Part shown: one piece after another, positions 63,293 to 64,000 of the stretch
Position numbering within the stretch: position 1 is the stretch's first letter
Layout of the letters: each line of letters starts with the position of its first letter
NCBI RefSeq assembly: GCF_035917275.1
Contig: NZ_CP108508.1
Coordinates: forward strand, 310,001 to 374,000
DNA: 64,000 nucleotides
From: Streptomyces sp. NBC_01237
GTDB lineage: Bacteria > Actinomycetota > Actinomycetes > Streptomycetales > Streptomycetaceae
Reading direction: 5' to 3'
Position numbers and translations under genes: made by a program
Notes under the pieces: generated by a model
What the model was told of the DNA's origin: nothing
Database searches by the model: none
The model's input: the letters and a program-made list of their open reading frames with translations, nothing else

Positions 63293-63334
63293 TGGTATGG
63301 ACCTATTGACGCATTGGTCCAGACCTTCTACGTT
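63293..63334 (+). promoter_or_regulatory. Chitinase-type promoter with DasR-like (dre) direct repeats
   Basis: TGGTATGGACCT (63293-63304) and TGGTCCAGACCT (63315-63326) are related 12-mers 22 bp apart, flanking -35 TTGACG (63306-63311); a -10-like TACGTT follows at 17 bp (63329-63334). The second repeat resembles the dre consensus TGGTCTAGACCA bound by DasR. This layout is that of Streptomyces chitinase promoters, repressed until chitin or N-acetylglucosamine is available. Confidence 0.75.
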
Positions 63335-63476
63335 GTGGGGCGTCCTGACCGAAGGCGGTACCCGGCCTCCGGACCGGCTCCGCCTCGCACATCAGCCTGC
63401 CATCGTCCGGTCACCCGCAGGCGCACGCGCACGGTTCATCTCACCCCTGTACCACCCCACCACCGCAGGGAGAACC

Positions 63477-64000
63477 ATGTTCCACAGGCGCAGACCACTT
63501 TTCGGAAAGAGAGCATTTCCCGGGAGGGCAGCGGCACATCCGCCCGGCTCCGGCGGCGCACGACGGCTGCGGCGACGTGTCGCGGTCCTCGGCACCACCC
63601 TGCTGCTGCCGCTCGCGGGGCTCACCGCCCTCGCGGCACCCGCCCACGCGGCCGGTACCCTCACCGCGTCCTTCACCACGCAGGACAACGGCTCCTGGTG
63701 GAAAGGGACGTACATCGTCCGCAACACCGGAACGGCCACGGTCAACGGCTGGACCCTGGAGTTCAACCTGCCGGCCGGGGTGACCCTGTCCGGCAACTAC
63801 AACGGCGACGTGACCGTCTCCGGCCGCCACGTGACCGTCAAGAACGCCTTCTACAACGCCAACGTCCCGGCAGGCAGCACCACCGAACCGTACAGCTACT
63901 GGTTCACGGCGAACGGCACCCCCGGCACCCCGACCGGCTGCACGATCAACGGCGACAAGTGCGACGGCAGCCCCGACGTCCCGCCGACCGCCCCCGGAGC
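63477..64000 (+). CDS. Secreted CBM2 protein, probable chitinase (3' end outside window)
   Basis: The frame from ATG 63477 (CAGGGAGA site) is open at the window end. A long twin-Arg-rich signal sequence (RRLRRRVAVLGTTLLLPLAGLTALAAPAHA) is followed by a carbohydrate-binding module of family 2: TLTASFTTQDNGSWWKGTYIVRNTGTATVNGWTLEFNLP ... NAFYNANVPAGSTTEPYSYWFTANG, with the exposed Trp residues. Then a Cys-bounded loop and a Pro-rich linker leading into what should be a FnIII or catalytic domain. The dre-type promoter points to a chitinase (GH18 or GH19), but the catalytic domain is not in view. Confidence 0.82.
   Translation, partial: MFHRRRPLFGKRAFPGRAAAHPPGSGGARRLRRRVAVLGTTLLLPLAGLTALAAPAHAAGTLTASFTTQDNGSWWKGTYIVRNTGTATVNGWTLEFNLPAGVTLSGNYNGDVTVSGRHVTVKNAFYNANVPAGSTTEPYSYWFTANGTPGTPTGCTINGDKCDGSPDVPPTAPG

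Overview
The window is high-GC actinomycete DNA, almost certainly Streptomyces. The codon use is strongly GC3-biased, many starts are GTG or TTG, and the content includes a complete ram/amf (SapB-type) cluster, Ser/Thr kinases with WD40 propellers, a 'streptophobe'-like membrane protein, LtrA, an ECF42-type sigma factor and a chitinase-type CBM2 protein behind a dre-like operator. Decayed genes and IS relics are frequent, which suggests a chromosome arm or another accessory region rather than the core.

Layout. 1-2458: XRE regulator divergent from a 14-TM drug exporter. 2480-3063: broken histidine phosphatase. 3296-8021: two tandem kinase-WD40 proteins and a small anchored protein. 8232-14372 (minus): four-gene unit MMPL exporter - polytopic membrane protein - OmpR regulator - histidine kinase, with palindromes and an 11-bp direct repeat upstream. 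14781-15545: sulfatase relic. 15557-18338: VOC protein, SMI1-like protein, and a TetR/nitroreductase pair with two matching operators. 18516-21376: MoxR-type AAA ATPase and metallopeptidase/VWA protein, coupled and both apparently TTG-started. 21565-26518: miscellaneous metabolic genes.

26934-28277 is the most unusual locus: a consensus promoter, a 25-residue peptide ending in AWYGWI, a hairpin, and a short cytochrome P450. This matches the atropopeptide (tryptorubin-type) RiPP class with a core I do not recognise. 28659-32759 holds SMI1-like, LtrA and hypothetical genes and two copies of a MITE-like repeat. 33372-40657 is the ram cluster: LanKC, 43-aa precursor, two ABC transporters and convergent RamR. 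41069-42218 contains decayed genes. 42508-44825 has a zinc-ribbon protein and a DGPF/ECF42 pair. 45104-48133 encodes a large secreted DNRLRE-like protein with a cationic hydrophobic tail plus a small membrane protein. 48480-52290 is rich in pseudogenes and IS relics.

53227-57382 is a second biosynthetic operon: KASIII-like enzyme, carrier protein, stand-alone adenylation enzyme and acyl-CoA-dehydrogenase-like flavoprotein. This is the gene set used to make pyrrole-2-carboxyl-carrier protein from proline (CloN/Red/Plt type). It faces a convergent PLP aminotransferase, followed by a MarR/hydrolase pair with a perfect 19-bp operator. 61576-64000 carries a secreted matrixin-like protease, a secreted unknown and the start of a secreted CBM2 (chitinase-type) protein.

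Three small-molecule systems therefore sit within about 31 kb: an atropopeptide candidate, a SapB lanthipeptide and a pyrrole-type cassette. All family calls were made by eye from motifs; no database search was possible.
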